A stretch of DNA of 64,000 nucleotides, from the NCBI GenBank assembly GCA_903900265.1, contig CAIUMM010000153.1, positions 1-64,000 of the forward strand, read 5' to 3'. The notes beneath the pieces were generated by a model. It did no database searches. It saw only the letters and a list, made by a program, of their open reading frames with translations, and was not told where the DNA came from. Origin of the DNA: an uncultured Pseudomonadota bacterium. Its GTDB lineage: Bacteria; Myxococcota_A; UBA796; SXON01. Made by a program: the position numbers and the translations under genes. Numbering within the stretch: the stretch's first letter is position 1; the number at the start of each line of letters is the position of its first letter. This document shows positions 52,658 through 61,482 of the stretch, one piece after another.

Positions 52658-54070
52658 ATGACCTTTGTCCAGACCGAATTCCTGTGGTTCTTCACCGCGC
52701 TGTTCGCGGTGTACTGGGCGATCCCCAACCGCACCGCCCAGAACTTCCTTCTGGCCGTCGCCAGCGCAGCATTCTACGGCTGGGTGCATCCGTGGTTCCT
52801 GATCCTGCTCTACGCCACCGCGGGGCTGGACTACGTCACCTCGATCCAGATGGAGGATCGCCCGCAGCATCGCAAGCTGTGGCTCTGGATCAGCATGGTC
52901 GGCAACATCGGCATGCTGGGGTACTTCAAATACTGTGACTTCTTCATCGAGAACGTCGCGGGGATCCTTGATCTCGCCGGGGTGCACCACAGCCTGAAGC
53001 CGCTCGGCGTGCTGCTGCCCGCCGGCATCTCCTTCTACACCTTCCAGTCGATGGCCTACACCATCGACGTGTACCGAAAGGAGATGAAAGCGAGCCGCAA
53101 TCCGCTCGAGTACATGCTCGCGGTCAGCTTCTTTGCGCACCTTGTCGCCGGGCCCGTGCAGCGCGCGTCCAACCTGCTGATGCAGGCCCAGACCAAGCGG
53201 GTGTTCTCTTGGGACCACGTCCGCACCGGCCTCGGGATGGCGCTGTGGGGCGCGTTCAAGAAGATCGTCATCGCCGACACCGTGGCGTCCTATGTCGACA
53301 AGATCTTCCTGCTCCAAGAGCCCTCGGGCGCGATGATCTGGGCGGCGACCCTCGGGTTCACCGTGCAGATCTACGCCGACTTCTCGGGCTACACCGACAT
53401 CGCGCGCGGCGTGGCGCGGATGCTCGGCTGGGACCTGATGGAGAATTTCAAGCTCCCCTACATCGCCCAAAACCCATCCGACTTCTGGCGCCGCTGGCAC
53501 ATCTCGTTCTCCAGTTGGATCCGGGACTACATCTACATCAGCCTCGGCGGCTCGCGCGGCAGCGTGTGGGCGCAGACGCGGGCGTTGTGGACCGCGATGT
53601 TGATCTCCGGCCTTTGGCATGGAGCGAGCTGGACTTTTGTGCTCTGGGGCGCGTACCACGCGGCCTTGCAGAGCGGCTACCGCATCACCAAGAAGTCGGT
53701 CCCCGCGGCCTTGCAGCGCGACACCTTCCTGAACAATGTCTGGGGCGGGCTGGTGATGTTCAGCTTTACCGTGGTTGGCTGGCTGATCTTCCGCGAGACC
53801 GACATCCACCGCCTGCTGCACTTCCTGACCTCCTCGCCGCTGGAAGGCGACGACCTGCAGCGCCGCGCCGCGTTCGTGATGCTCACGGTCACCGGGCTCA
53901 CCGCGCTGCCGTTGGTCCTCGAGGCCGTGGTGGTGCTGTACGTGCTGCCGCGGATCCGCGAGCGGGCATGGTTCTTCCCGGTGGAGACCAGCGCATGGGC
54001 GGTGTTCGCGCTGGGTATTTTCACGTTCATCCGCATGACCGCGAGCGACTTCATCTACTTTCAGTTCTAA
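52658..54070 (+). CDS. MBOAT-family O-acyltransferase (AlgI-like)
   Basis: This 470-residue membrane protein has about ten transmembrane helices. MBOAT motifs are present: YADFSGYTDIARG, NPSDFWRRWHISFSSWIRDYI and SGLWHGASWTF with the conserved His. AlgI-type enzymes move acetyl or acyl groups across the membrane for O-acetylation of polysaccharides. The SGNH-type protein encoded at 55264 is the usual periplasmic partner. The gene between them encodes an M28 peptidase. Confidence 0.93.
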   Translation: MTFVQTEFLWFFTALFAVYWAIPNRTAQNFLLAVASAAFYGWVHPWFLILLYATAGLDYVTSIQMEDRPQHRKLWLWISMVGNIGMLGYFKYCDFFIENVAGILDLAGVHHSLKPLGVLLPAGISFYTFQSMAYTIDVYRKEMKASRNPLEYMLAVSFFAHLVAGPVQRASNLLMQAQTKRVFSWDHVRTGLGMALWGAFKKIVIADTVASYVDKIFLLQEPSGAMIWAATLGFTVQIYADFSGYTDIARGVARMLGWDLMENFKLPYIAQNPSDFWRRWHISFSSWIRDYIYISLGGSRGSVWAQTRALWTAMLISGLWHGASWTFVLWGAYHAALQSGYRITKKSVPAALQRDTFLNNVWGGLVMFSFTVVGWLIFRETDIHRLLHFLTSSPLEGDDLQRRAAFVMLTVTGLTALPLVLEAVVVLYVLPRIRERAWFFPVETSAWAVFALGIFTFIRMTASDFIYFQF

Positions 54071-54132
54071 GCGACCACGGTCTGGGCCCCCGCGCCCGTG
54101 CGCGCTCCCCCGAACCCGGGTACGCTGCGACC

Positions 54133-55152
54133 ATGCTCACCCTGCTCCTGTTCGCCGCCTGCACCCCGCCCCAAACCTCCGCCGGTGATGACACCTCGCA
54201 GAGCATCGACAGCGCCGACGCGGACACCGATACCGACGCGGACTCCGACGCGGACTCCGACGCAGACTCCGATGCAGACTCCGACGCAGACTCCGACGCC
54301 GACACGGGCGCGGGCGCTGACCCGTGGGCCTTGGCCGCCGAGGTCGACGGAGCCACGCTGCACAGCGACATCAAGACGCTCCAAGACTTCGGCACGCGCT
54401 ACACCGGCACCGCCGGCAACGAGGCCGCGCGCGCCTGGATCGTCGAGCAGCTCGAAGCCACCGGAATGCCCACCGAAGAGGACACCTTCTCGGCCGGCAC
54501 GAACGTCATCGCGCGCCTGAAAGGCACCGACGATCCCGAGGTCATCTGGGTGTTCTCGGCCCACTACGACTCGACCTCGGAGATGCCCGACACCTTCGCG
54601 CCAGGCGCCGACGACAACGCGTCCGGCGTCGCTGCGATGCTCTCGGCGGCGCGGATCCTGTCGCAGCACGAGTTCCACGGCAGCATCTGGTTCGTCGCCA
54701 TGGGCGCAGAGGAGCAAGGCAGCCTCGGCAGCGCGCACCTCGCCGACCGCATGCTCGACGAAGGCCTCACCGTGCGCGGCGTCGTAGCCCCCGACATGAT
54801 CGCCTACTGGCCGCTCGGCGAGGGCGACGCCTTCGACATCCTCGGCGACACCGAGTCCTCTTGGATGGTCGACGATTTGGCGGACGCCGCGGATCACCTC
54901 GGCGTCGCCAACAAAAAGTGGATTCAGCACCGCTACTGCCAGGGCGACGACCACACCTCCTTCCAAGACGCGGGCATCCCGGCGATCTCCCCGATGGACT
55001 GCGTAGAGGCGCACAACCTCCCCGCGTCCGGTGAGGACACGCCGTGGTACCACACCTCGAGCGACACGATCGACACGCTGTCTCTGCCGTTCACCGGGCG
55101 CGTGACGCAGGTGATCGTGGGCGCGCTGGCCACCTGGGCAGATCCGGCCTGA
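54133..55152 (+). CDS. M28-family zinc peptidase, lipoprotein
   Basis: I chose ATG 54133 (MLTLLLFAACTPP, Cys at 10). A linker of Asp/Ser/Ala repeats (about residues 25-58) precedes the peptidase. M28 zinc ligands are in SAHYDSTSE, GADDNASGVAA, GAEEQGSLG and WYHTSSDT. Such enzymes are co-catalytic zinc aminopeptidases. It probably sits on the cell surface. The gene lies between the MBOAT and SGNH genes with a 62-bp and 111-bp spacing; whether it is functionally linked is unclear. Confidence 0.9.
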   Translation: MLTLLLFAACTPPQTSAGDDTSQSIDSADADTDTDADSDADSDADSDADSDADSDADTGAGADPWALAAEVDGATLHSDIKTLQDFGTRYTGTAGNEAARAWIVEQLEATGMPTEEDTFSAGTNVIARLKGTDDPEVIWVFSAHYDSTSEMPDTFAPGADDNASGVAAMLSAARILSQHEFHGSIWFVAMGAEEQGSLGSAHLADRMLDEGLTVRGVVAPDMIAYWPLGEGDAFDILGDTESSWMVDDLADAADHLGVANKKWIQHRYCQGDDHTSFQDAGIPAISPMDCVEAHNLPASGEDTPWYHTSSDTIDTLSLPFTGRVTQVIVGALATWADPA

Positions 55153-55263
55153 TCCCGGCCTGACCCCACGGCCTGACCCGCGCCCACGGTCCGATCAGCC
55201 GAGCCGAGCCCCGCGTCGACGCAAACGCCCCCGAACGATACGATCTCCGCTGCACATCGGAGT

Positions 55264-57837
55264 TTGATCATCGTTCCGCCCGCTGAGGAAACCGACGTCT
55301 CCATCACGGAGCTTGCCGGCCGCGCTCGGGTGCCGGCGGCGTGGCTGGCTGCCGGCTTTGTAGCGCCGATGATCCTCGTCGGCGTCGCGCTGGCCGCGCT
55401 GGGCCGTCCCATCCCCCACACGCTGTCGGAGGAGGCGCGCCAGCTCGAAGTCCGCCTCGGGAACCACGCGGCAAAGGGCGATCCCGACGTCATCGTGGTC
55501 GGGAATTCCAAGACCGACACCGACATCGACCCGGCGGCGTTCGCGAAGGAGCTGGGCGTCGCGAAGACCGCGACCTTGCCGGTGTATGCGTCCAACGCCG
55601 CGACCTGGTACGCGGTGCTCGAAAACCGCGTGTACGCGCGGGGCTTCGAGCCCAAGGTCGTCGTGGTGTACGCGGCGATGCGCTACATGCTCGACACCTC
55701 GCCGGGAAACGCGGTGAACTTGCAGCGCCTTGAGGCGCAGATGGCCGCGCACGAGCCGGTCATCGACCAAAAGATGTTTGGCGGCGGAACCGCGAGCCCC
55801 TTCTGGGACAGCGTCCGCAAGCGCAAGACAGCGGTGCGCACCAACGTCGTCGACGCCTTCAAGTACCGCATGGGCGGCCTGATCTACGGCGGCGCTCCTG
55901 GGCAAGACGCGTACGCCGCCGGCGAAGCGGCGCTGCGCCCAGCGCTCGACAAAGAGTTTGGTGCGAACGCCGACTTCTTGAAAACCGACCGCGCGCGCGT
56001 CGTGCCGGTAGCCGAGCAACAGACGGTAGACGCGCAGCGTCAGGTCACCGACCCGCTGGAGACCTTCCTCCCCGACCTCGTCGACCTCGTAAACGCGCAC
56101 CACGGGCGCATCGTCGTCGTGCGCGCCCCGATCCCGGCGTCTAGCTCTCAGGTCGACACCGTCGCGCTCGACGTCGAACGTGCGGTGGTCACCTACCTCA
56201 ACGAGCGCACCGCCGGCTGGCTCGATCTCTCCGATTACATCCTGCCCGAAGACCACTTCCGGGACGCCGTGCACATGAACGAGCGCGGTCGCACGCTGCT
56301 CACCAAGCGGCTGGCCGCTGAGCTGAAGGACATGGGCGCGCTCGAGCCGGACAGCACCTTCGCGCCCGCCCGCCTGCCGATGCCGATGCCTACGCTCACC
56401 CGCACCGGCACGCCGGCGCCGCTCGAGATGAGCGCGGTCCAACGCGATAAAGAAGGCTGCGGCTACCTGATCACCACCCGACCCTACGTGCCGATGGGAG
56501 ATCCGGTGCTGGCGGGGATCGGCGTCGGCCCGGTCTCACCGCTGCGCATCCTGCAAGACGGCGCGCCGCTCAAGCCCTTCGGCACGCGCCAAGAATTCGC
56601 TGAGACCTGCGGAGGCGCCTCGATCAACTTCGGCAACGCGATGCGGTTCTCTGCGACCGACAGCTTCGACACGCCGCACAACTTCACGCTGACGCTCTCC
56701 CCCGAGCTCACGCTGCCGACCCAGAAAGGCGAGGACATCGCGTGGGTCTACCCAGGGACCACGCTGCATATGACCGTCGACGAGCGCTGGGACGCCGCGC
56801 GCGGCCCGCTACGCGCGGTGGTCGAGGCGCGCATCCAGCGGTCCGGCACGCCGGACCCTACCTGGAGACCGCCGACCATCGCGATCAACGGCGGTGCGGC
56901 GGTGCCTTTTGAGCCGGTAGGCCCACAAGCCCGGTACTACCGAGCGGTGCTGCCCGAAGGCGCGGTCGGCCCGACCACCGATCTCGCCATCGAGAGCGCG
57001 AACGACTGGGTGATCGTCGAGCGCGCCTGGTTGGGCGCCGACACCGACCGGCAATGGCTGTTCGGCGACGGCACGCTGCCTACGCCGGTGCGCTTCTTCG
57101 AGAACCAGCCGGTCTACAGCCCCGATCCGCCCGTCGCCGTCGCAAAAGCGCCCGCCGCTGCCGGCGGCACGGTCGAGCTCGCGTTGCCGCAGCTTGAAGC
57201 CCTCGGCATCGACACCGTGCGCGAACGCCTCGGCGTCGGTGACTGCATGCCGTTGCGACCGGTGCTCGACGGCAAATACGTCCCGGTCGCATACGTGCGT
57301 GAGACCGACGATTGGCGCGCCTTTGACTCCCCATTCACCTTCGCGGCCGGGGTGATGCGCTTCATCGGCGGCGGTCCCGCCATGCCGCCGCGCACCTACG
57401 ACATCGTGCCCGACACCAAGCGTCGCTGCGAGGCCGGCTGGTGGATGTACCCGGGCGAGCATCTGGAGTCCCGCGCGGACGCCAAGCACCTCGGCGCGCT
57501 GCGCTACGGCGCCACGCGCATGGTCTTGTCCGCCGTCGCGTTCCCGGCGGTCTCGGGCAAGAGCGTCCACGTAAAGCTGATGGTCAAGGGCAAGCCAGTG
57601 TTGGACGAAGATCTGCCCCTGGACAGCCTCGTCGGGCCAGACGGCACGCAAGCGCTCAAGACCTGGATCTTTCCGGAGCCGCTGCCCGCGCGCATGAGCG
57701 ACATCGTCTCGTTCTGGGACCTGCCGAAGGACGTCTTCCTGATGATCAACTACGTGTCGCTGGACGAGGTCGAGGCGGATCTGCCCGCGGCAGACCTGCC
57801 AAAGTCGGAGCCGCCGAAGCCGGCGCCGCCGAAGTAG
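55264..57837 (+). CDS. Membrane-anchored SGNH-hydrolase-like protein
   Basis: The 857-residue protein starts TTG 55264, though the GGAG is only 1 bp upstream. A transmembrane helix (~27-47) precedes an SGNH-type domain: Ser82 in VVGNSKTD and DAVH (Asp334, His337) supply the triad. The C-terminal 480 residues are beta-rich domains with no recognised family, and the end is Pro/Lys-rich. Similar proteins (DltD, AlgX, PatB types) take the acyl group from an MBOAT and place it on a glycan. The MBOAT is encoded 1.2 kb upstream. Confidence 0.8.
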   Translation: MIIVPPAEETDVSITELAGRARVPAAWLAAGFVAPMILVGVALAALGRPIPHTLSEEARQLEVRLGNHAAKGDPDVIVVGNSKTDTDIDPAAFAKELGVAKTATLPVYASNAATWYAVLENRVYARGFEPKVVVVYAAMRYMLDTSPGNAVNLQRLEAQMAAHEPVIDQKMFGGGTASPFWDSVRKRKTAVRTNVVDAFKYRMGGLIYGGAPGQDAYAAGEAALRPALDKEFGANADFLKTDRARVVPVAEQQTVDAQRQVTDPLETFLPDLVDLVNAHHGRIVVVRAPIPASSSQVDTVALDVERAVVTYLNERTAGWLDLSDYILPEDHFRDAVHMNERGRTLLTKRLAAELKDMGALEPDSTFAPARLPMPMPTLTRTGTPAPLEMSAVQRDKEGCGYLITTRPYVPMGDPVLAGIGVGPVSPLRILQDGAPLKPFGTRQEFAETCGGASINFGNAMRFSATDSFDTPHNFTLTLSPELTLPTQKGEDIAWVYPGTTLHMTVDERWDAARGPLRAVVEARIQRSGTPDPTWRPPTIAINGGAAVPFEPVGPQARYYRAVLPEGAVGPTTDLAIESANDWVIVERAWLGADTDRQWLFGDGTLPTPVRFFENQPVYSPDPPVAVAKAPAAAGGTVELALPQLEALGIDTVRERLGVGDCMPLRPVLDGKYVPVAYVRETDDWRAFDSPFTFAAGVMRFIGGGPAMPPRTYDIVPDTKRRCEAGWWMYPGEHLESRADAKHLGALRYGATRMVLSAVAFPAVSGKSVHVKLMVKGKPVLDEDLPLDSLVGPDGTQALKTWIFPEPLPARMSDIVSFWDLPKDVFLMINYVSLDEVEADLPAADLPKSEPPKPAPPK

Positions 57838-57855
57838 GCGCTGGAGGTAGAACCG

Positions 57856-58818
57856 TTACTCCGCGGCGACCTCATCCCCGCCGCCATCGACGATGTGGCG
57901 GAAATACCAGCTTCGAAAGCGCAGCGTGACCTTGTCGGTCGGCACGCTCTTCTCTTCGGTGGGACGCGGGACGCGCGTCGGGAACGACGACTCGACCACC
58001 GCCCGATCTTCGAAGATCACCTTGCGATTCACCCCGTTGAACGCGACAAGCAGCGACGTAAACACCCCAAAGTCGTAGCAGCCGCCGACCAGCAGCAGCG
58101 TGCGGTCCGGCGCCGTGGGGATGCACCACACGTGCAGGCGCACAAATCGCGTCGAGGTGTCCGAGATGAACAGCTCCATGTTGTTCGGCCGCGCCCAGCG
58201 CAGCCGGCCCGGCGGGTGCCCGTCGAGCTGAAAGCTGAAGGAGAAGCCCTGCTCGGTGTCGGTGATCTGCTGGGTGAGCACGCTGCTGTCGGTCAAGCGG
58301 GCCTTCATCTGCCGCCCGATCGTGCCCGCGTGCACGAAGGGCAAATGCGGTGTATCGAGCATGTTCTCCATCGCGCGCGTCCAATGGCACGCCCACTCTT
58401 CGTGCAAGAACGCGTACTGGACGCCGGGACGCGAGAAGGCCTCGGGGATGTGGGGCTCGGTCGTGGGGTTGGACCCGGTGTACACCCAGATCAACCCGAC
58501 GATCTCGCGCACCGGGAGCGCGGTGGCGGACAAGCGCCCGCGATCCAGCTCCGGGTTCATCGGCACGTGTCGGCACGCGCCGTCACCCCCGAACTCCCAG
58601 CCATGAAACGGACATTGCAAGCAGCCCCGAACGACTTTCCCGCCGGAAAGCGCTACGCCGCGATGCGGGCAGACGTCCATCAACGCGTGCACTGCCCCCT
58701 CGGCGCGAAACAGCACGATGCGCTGCCCCGCTACCTGCATGGCGTAGGGGCTTTCCCCCAGCTCCACCGACGGCACCACCGGAGTCCAGAAGTTGGGCAG
58801 TTCGGCAAAGTCAGTCAT
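57856..58818 (-). CDS. Rieske non-heme iron oxygenase
   Basis: This 320-residue protein has a Rieske cluster (CPHRGVALSGG and CPFHGWEFGG) at residues ~50-75, then the catalytic iron site ENMLDTPHLPFVHAG (Asn/Asp and two His). It resembles the alpha subunits of ring-hydroxylating or demethylating oxygenases, which need a reductase. None is next door. It is convergent with the SGNH gene. The substrate is unknown. Confidence 0.9.
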   Translation of the reverse strand: MTDFAELPNFWTPVVPSVELGESPYAMQVAGQRIVLFRAEGAVHALMDVCPHRGVALSGGKVVRGCLQCPFHGWEFGGDGACRHVPMNPELDRGRLSATALPVREIVGLIWVYTGSNPTTEPHIPEAFSRPGVQYAFLHEEWACHWTRAMENMLDTPHLPFVHAGTIGRQMKARLTDSSVLTQQITDTEQGFSFSFQLDGHPPGRLRWARPNNMELFISDTSTRFVRLHVWCIPTAPDRTLLLVGGCYDFGVFTSLLVAFNGVNRKVIFEDRAVVESSFPTRVPRPTEEKSVPTDKVTLRFRSWYFRHIVDGGGDEVAAE

Positions 58819-58846
58819 CGGATCTCCATCGCGCGCTCGTCGCGCG

Positions 58847-58981
58847 CTACTCGTACTGCAGCGTCCACACCGCTACGGATGGGTTCTTCCCGCCGGTAAC
58901 CAGCGTTTTTCCGTCTTCGCTCCACCGCACCGCCCACGCGCTGCCGGTGCAACCCAACGACAGCAGAACGAGCATAGGCAT
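58847..58981 (-). pseudogene. Remnant or mini-gene: lipoprotein leader joined to one WD40 repeat
   Basis: From ATG 58981 (MPMLVLLSLGCTGS, 1-bp overlap with the AAA+ stop as TGATG) to TAG 58847-58849 the frame gives 44 residues. The leader is a short lipoprotein type, and the rest, AWAVRWSEDGKTLVTGGKNP then SVAVWTLQ, is a single WD40 blade. A functional propeller needs seven. I infer an internal deletion that fused the start and the last blade of a WD40 lipoprotein gene. Confidence 0.6.
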
Positions 58982-60492
58982 CAGAGCGCCCCGAAGTAGC
59001 TCGACACGGCCATATCCCACGCCTCAGGCGTCGCTACCGGCGCCCGGCGCTCGAAGCGCGCTTGGTTGGCGATCTGCTGCAAGAGATCGCGGGGATGGCA
59101 GAAGCGCATCGGTCGCTTGGTGGCGCGGTAGTGTCGAAGGATGAGATCCTCCGGAGAGCCCGAGGGCAACAGCACGCCCAGCTGCGACGCCATCATCTCC
59201 ACGAGCTGGCAAAACTCGCGGGCATCGGGATCGACGACCGCGACCTTGTAGGGGATGCGCCGCAGGAAGGCTTCATCCACCAGCGCCCGGGGATCGAGGT
59301 TGGTCGAGAACACCAAGATCGGGTCGAAGGGCGCGGTGATCTTGCGCCCATCCGGCAGCTTCAGGTAGTCCATACGACGTTCAAGCGGGAAGATCCAGCG
59401 GTTCAAGATCTGCTGCGCAGGCGCTCGCTGCCGTCCAAAGTCATCGATCACCAGCGTGCCGCAGTTGGCTTTGATCTGCAGCGGCGCCTCGCAGATGTTG
59501 GTCAGCGGATCGGGTTGGATCTCGAGCATCTCCAGCGTCAGCTCACCGCCCGCGACCACCGTCGGCCGCGCGATCTTGATCCAGCGCCGATCGAGGCGCT
59601 CAGCGGCGGTCAACGGCTTGAAGTCCTCCTGCGCCGCGTCGTGCGTCGCCGGGTCGTAGACCTTCACCAGATGCCCGTCGATCCACAAGGTGTGCGGCAC
59701 CCAGATGGTGTCCCCGAAGCAGCGCGTCAGCCGCTCGGCGATGCTGGTTTTCCCGTTGCCCGGCGCGCCGTGCAAGAACAGCGCCCGGCCCGAGGTGATC
59801 GCCGGCCCGATGCGCGACAGCAGGCTCTTGTTGAGCAGCATGTCTTCAAAAGCGAGGTTCAAGTCGTCTTGGGTCAGGTTTCGATGACTCGGCGACTGCT
59901 CTCTCACGCTCTTGACGTACTGATCGAACGGAACCGGGGCCGGCCCGACGTACGCGCAGATGCGCTTGTATTCTTGGGCCCGCGCGCGCCCGAGATCGGT
60001 GAGGTCGTACACGAAATCCCCGACCGCGGTCGACGAACGATGTTGCAGCAGCTTCTGGCCCTTCAGGTACTCCAGCAGCTCCTTCATCAGCGGCGCGGCG
60101 ATGCAGATGTCGGTCGCGATGTTCCGCCCCGACTCGCTGCCCACCGCCAACAGGTACCGAAGCACGATCTGCTCGATGAGCACGGGGTCGGTGCCGGTCT
60201 CCTCCCAGGTGCGCGGCTCCATGGGCTGAAACCGCGACGGCGCGGGCAGCTTCACGATCCCCGGCGCGCCGCTGGCGAGGCGGGGCGCCGGGGCGAGCCG
60301 ATTGGCCAGCGGGCCCGCAGCAAGGACCGCGGAGGGGCTCGCGGCGGCGCCAGCAGCGGAGGGCTGTGACGCAGCCGGAACCGCCGCCGGGGCGCGCAGG
60401 ACCACCGCCGGGCCCTGCAGCGGGAGGGGCGTGGGGCGGGAGGGCGGCATCGACGCGGCGCTACGCGGCGGGTCAGGGCGATCGGTGGACAT
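58981..60492 (-). CDS. AAA+ ATPase with winged-helix-like region
   Basis: I chose ATG 60492 (MSTDRPDPP). Residues 1-100 are Pro/Ala-rich and disordered. Residues ~105-190 look like a winged helix (LIEQIVLRYLLAVGSESG, MKELLEYLKGQKLLQHRSS). The AAA+ core has Walker A HGAPGNGKTS, Walker B GTLVIDDFGRQRAP, VFSTNLDPR and RRIPYKVAV. I know similar ATPases in Myxococcota and Planctomycetes without defined function. Its stop is coupled by TGATG to the WD40 remnant and the gene is divergent from a helical protein at 60551. Confidence 0.85.
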   Translation of the reverse strand: MSTDRPDPPRSAASMPPSRPTPLPLQGPAVVLRAPAAVPAASQPSAAGAAASPSAVLAAGPLANRLAPAPRLASGAPGIVKLPAPSRFQPMEPRTWEETGTDPVLIEQIVLRYLLAVGSESGRNIATDICIAAPLMKELLEYLKGQKLLQHRSSTAVGDFVYDLTDLGRARAQEYKRICAYVGPAPVPFDQYVKSVREQSPSHRNLTQDDLNLAFEDMLLNKSLLSRIGPAITSGRALFLHGAPGNGKTSIAERLTRCFGDTIWVPHTLWIDGHLVKVYDPATHDAAQEDFKPLTAAERLDRRWIKIARPTVVAGGELTLEMLEIQPDPLTNICEAPLQIKANCGTLVIDDFGRQRAPAQQILNRWIFPLERRMDYLKLPDGRKITAPFDPILVFSTNLDPRALVDEAFLRRIPYKVAVVDPDAREFCQLVEMMASQLGVLLPSGSPEDLILRHYRATKRPMRFCHPRDLLQQIANQARFERRAPVATPEAWDMAVSSYFGAL

Positions 60493-60550
60493 CGCCGGGA
60501 TTGTATCCGTTTCGGCGTGCAGCCCCGCGGCGCGGGCGCTACACGGCCGC

Positions 60551-61231
60551 ATGGGCATCCTCACCCGCGTCAAGAATCGCCTGATTGGCAAGAAACCTGT
60601 CTCGGGAATCGGGCCGTTGTTCGCCCGCAGCTACGAAGAAGACTGGAACGAGCTGGTCGAGCAGGTGGACAACTACACGCAGAAGACCGGCGCCGCGGTA
60701 GTGCAGACGTGGGAGGTGGGCGCCGCCGAGCTGGGGCGCGCGCTGCACGGCCGGCCCGACGCCAAGCAGCTCATCGAGCGCTACAGCGACGCCTTGGTGC
60801 CGACGCTCACCCCGTTTCAGGACCTGCACAAAAAGAACAGCGCGGTGATGAAAGCTGGCTTTGACCGCGGAGCCTCCACCGGTCAGCTCTCAGCCGCCAC
60901 CGAGGCGCTGCTGGTGTTGGTCAACGGGCTGGACAGCGGCGCCGTCGACGGCTGGACCAAAACCGTAGAGTACTTGGAGCCGGTGGTGCAGATCTGCGCC
61001 GCGCCCGATACCGCACGCCCGGCCCTGCTGGCCCATGGTCCGGGGATCCGCGCGGCCTGCGACAGCGCCCGCGCCGTGCTCGCCGCGGAGCTGGCCCGCG
61101 GCCCCGAGCGCCCGACGCTGTGGGTCGCGGTCACTGAGCCCTTTGATCGCTGGCAGTTGAAGCTGGTCCGCGAGCTTGAGATCACGCTCACCCAAGCGAC
61201 GCGCGAGCTGTCCAAGCACGTCCGCGGCTAA
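60551..61231 (+). CDS. Helical protein of unknown function
   Basis: This 226-residue protein starts MGILTRVKNRLIGKKPV with a basic amphipathic helix, then long helices (WNELVEQVDNYTQKTG, AAPDTARPALLAHGP, DRWQLKLVRELEITLTQATR). No family is recognised. It is divergent from the AAA+ gene (58 bp), so both may be controlled from the shared region and may interact. A predicted all-alpha bundle. Confidence 0.75.
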   Translation: MGILTRVKNRLIGKKPVSGIGPLFARSYEEDWNELVEQVDNYTQKTGAAVVQTWEVGAAELGRALHGRPDAKQLIERYSDALVPTLTPFQDLHKKNSAVMKAGFDRGASTGQLSAATEALLVLVNGLDSGAVDGWTKTVEYLEPVVQICAAPDTARPALLAHGPGIRAACDSARAVLAAELARGPERPTLWVAVTEPFDRWQLKLVRELEITLTQATRELSKHVRG

Positions 61232-61281
61232 ACGCGCCGACCGCTGCCCCAACCAAGCCGGACCGCGCCGACCGCCGCGCG

Positions 61282-61431
61282 GGTGCCGCAGACGAGGTTG
61301 ATGCCCATGTCGAAGAGGGTGAACGCGACGTCACGACGCACATCTCCAGCCGGGTACAAGCCCCCGACCTGCGTAGAGATGGTTGGCTTGAAGAAGCCGT
61401 TTCCGAGGATGAGCAAACCAAGCGCCACCAA
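61282..61431 (-). pseudogene. Remnant of a POT-family peptide transporter
   Basis: On the minus strand from 61431 the translation has LVALGLLILGNGFFKPTIST, YPAGDVRRDVAFTLFDMGIN and LVCGT. Known POT transporters read GNGFFKPNIST, DxRRDSAFTIFYMGINLGA and APLVCGT in this order; here the GAFLAP piece between GINL and VCGT is missing. There is no start or proper stop for a transporter. This is a decayed fragment downstream of the gene ending at 61231. Confidence 0.7.
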
Positions 61432-61482
61432 GCAGGACGCGGGCGAGGCTATCGACGATCGCAACGGGATAACCGTCGCACC

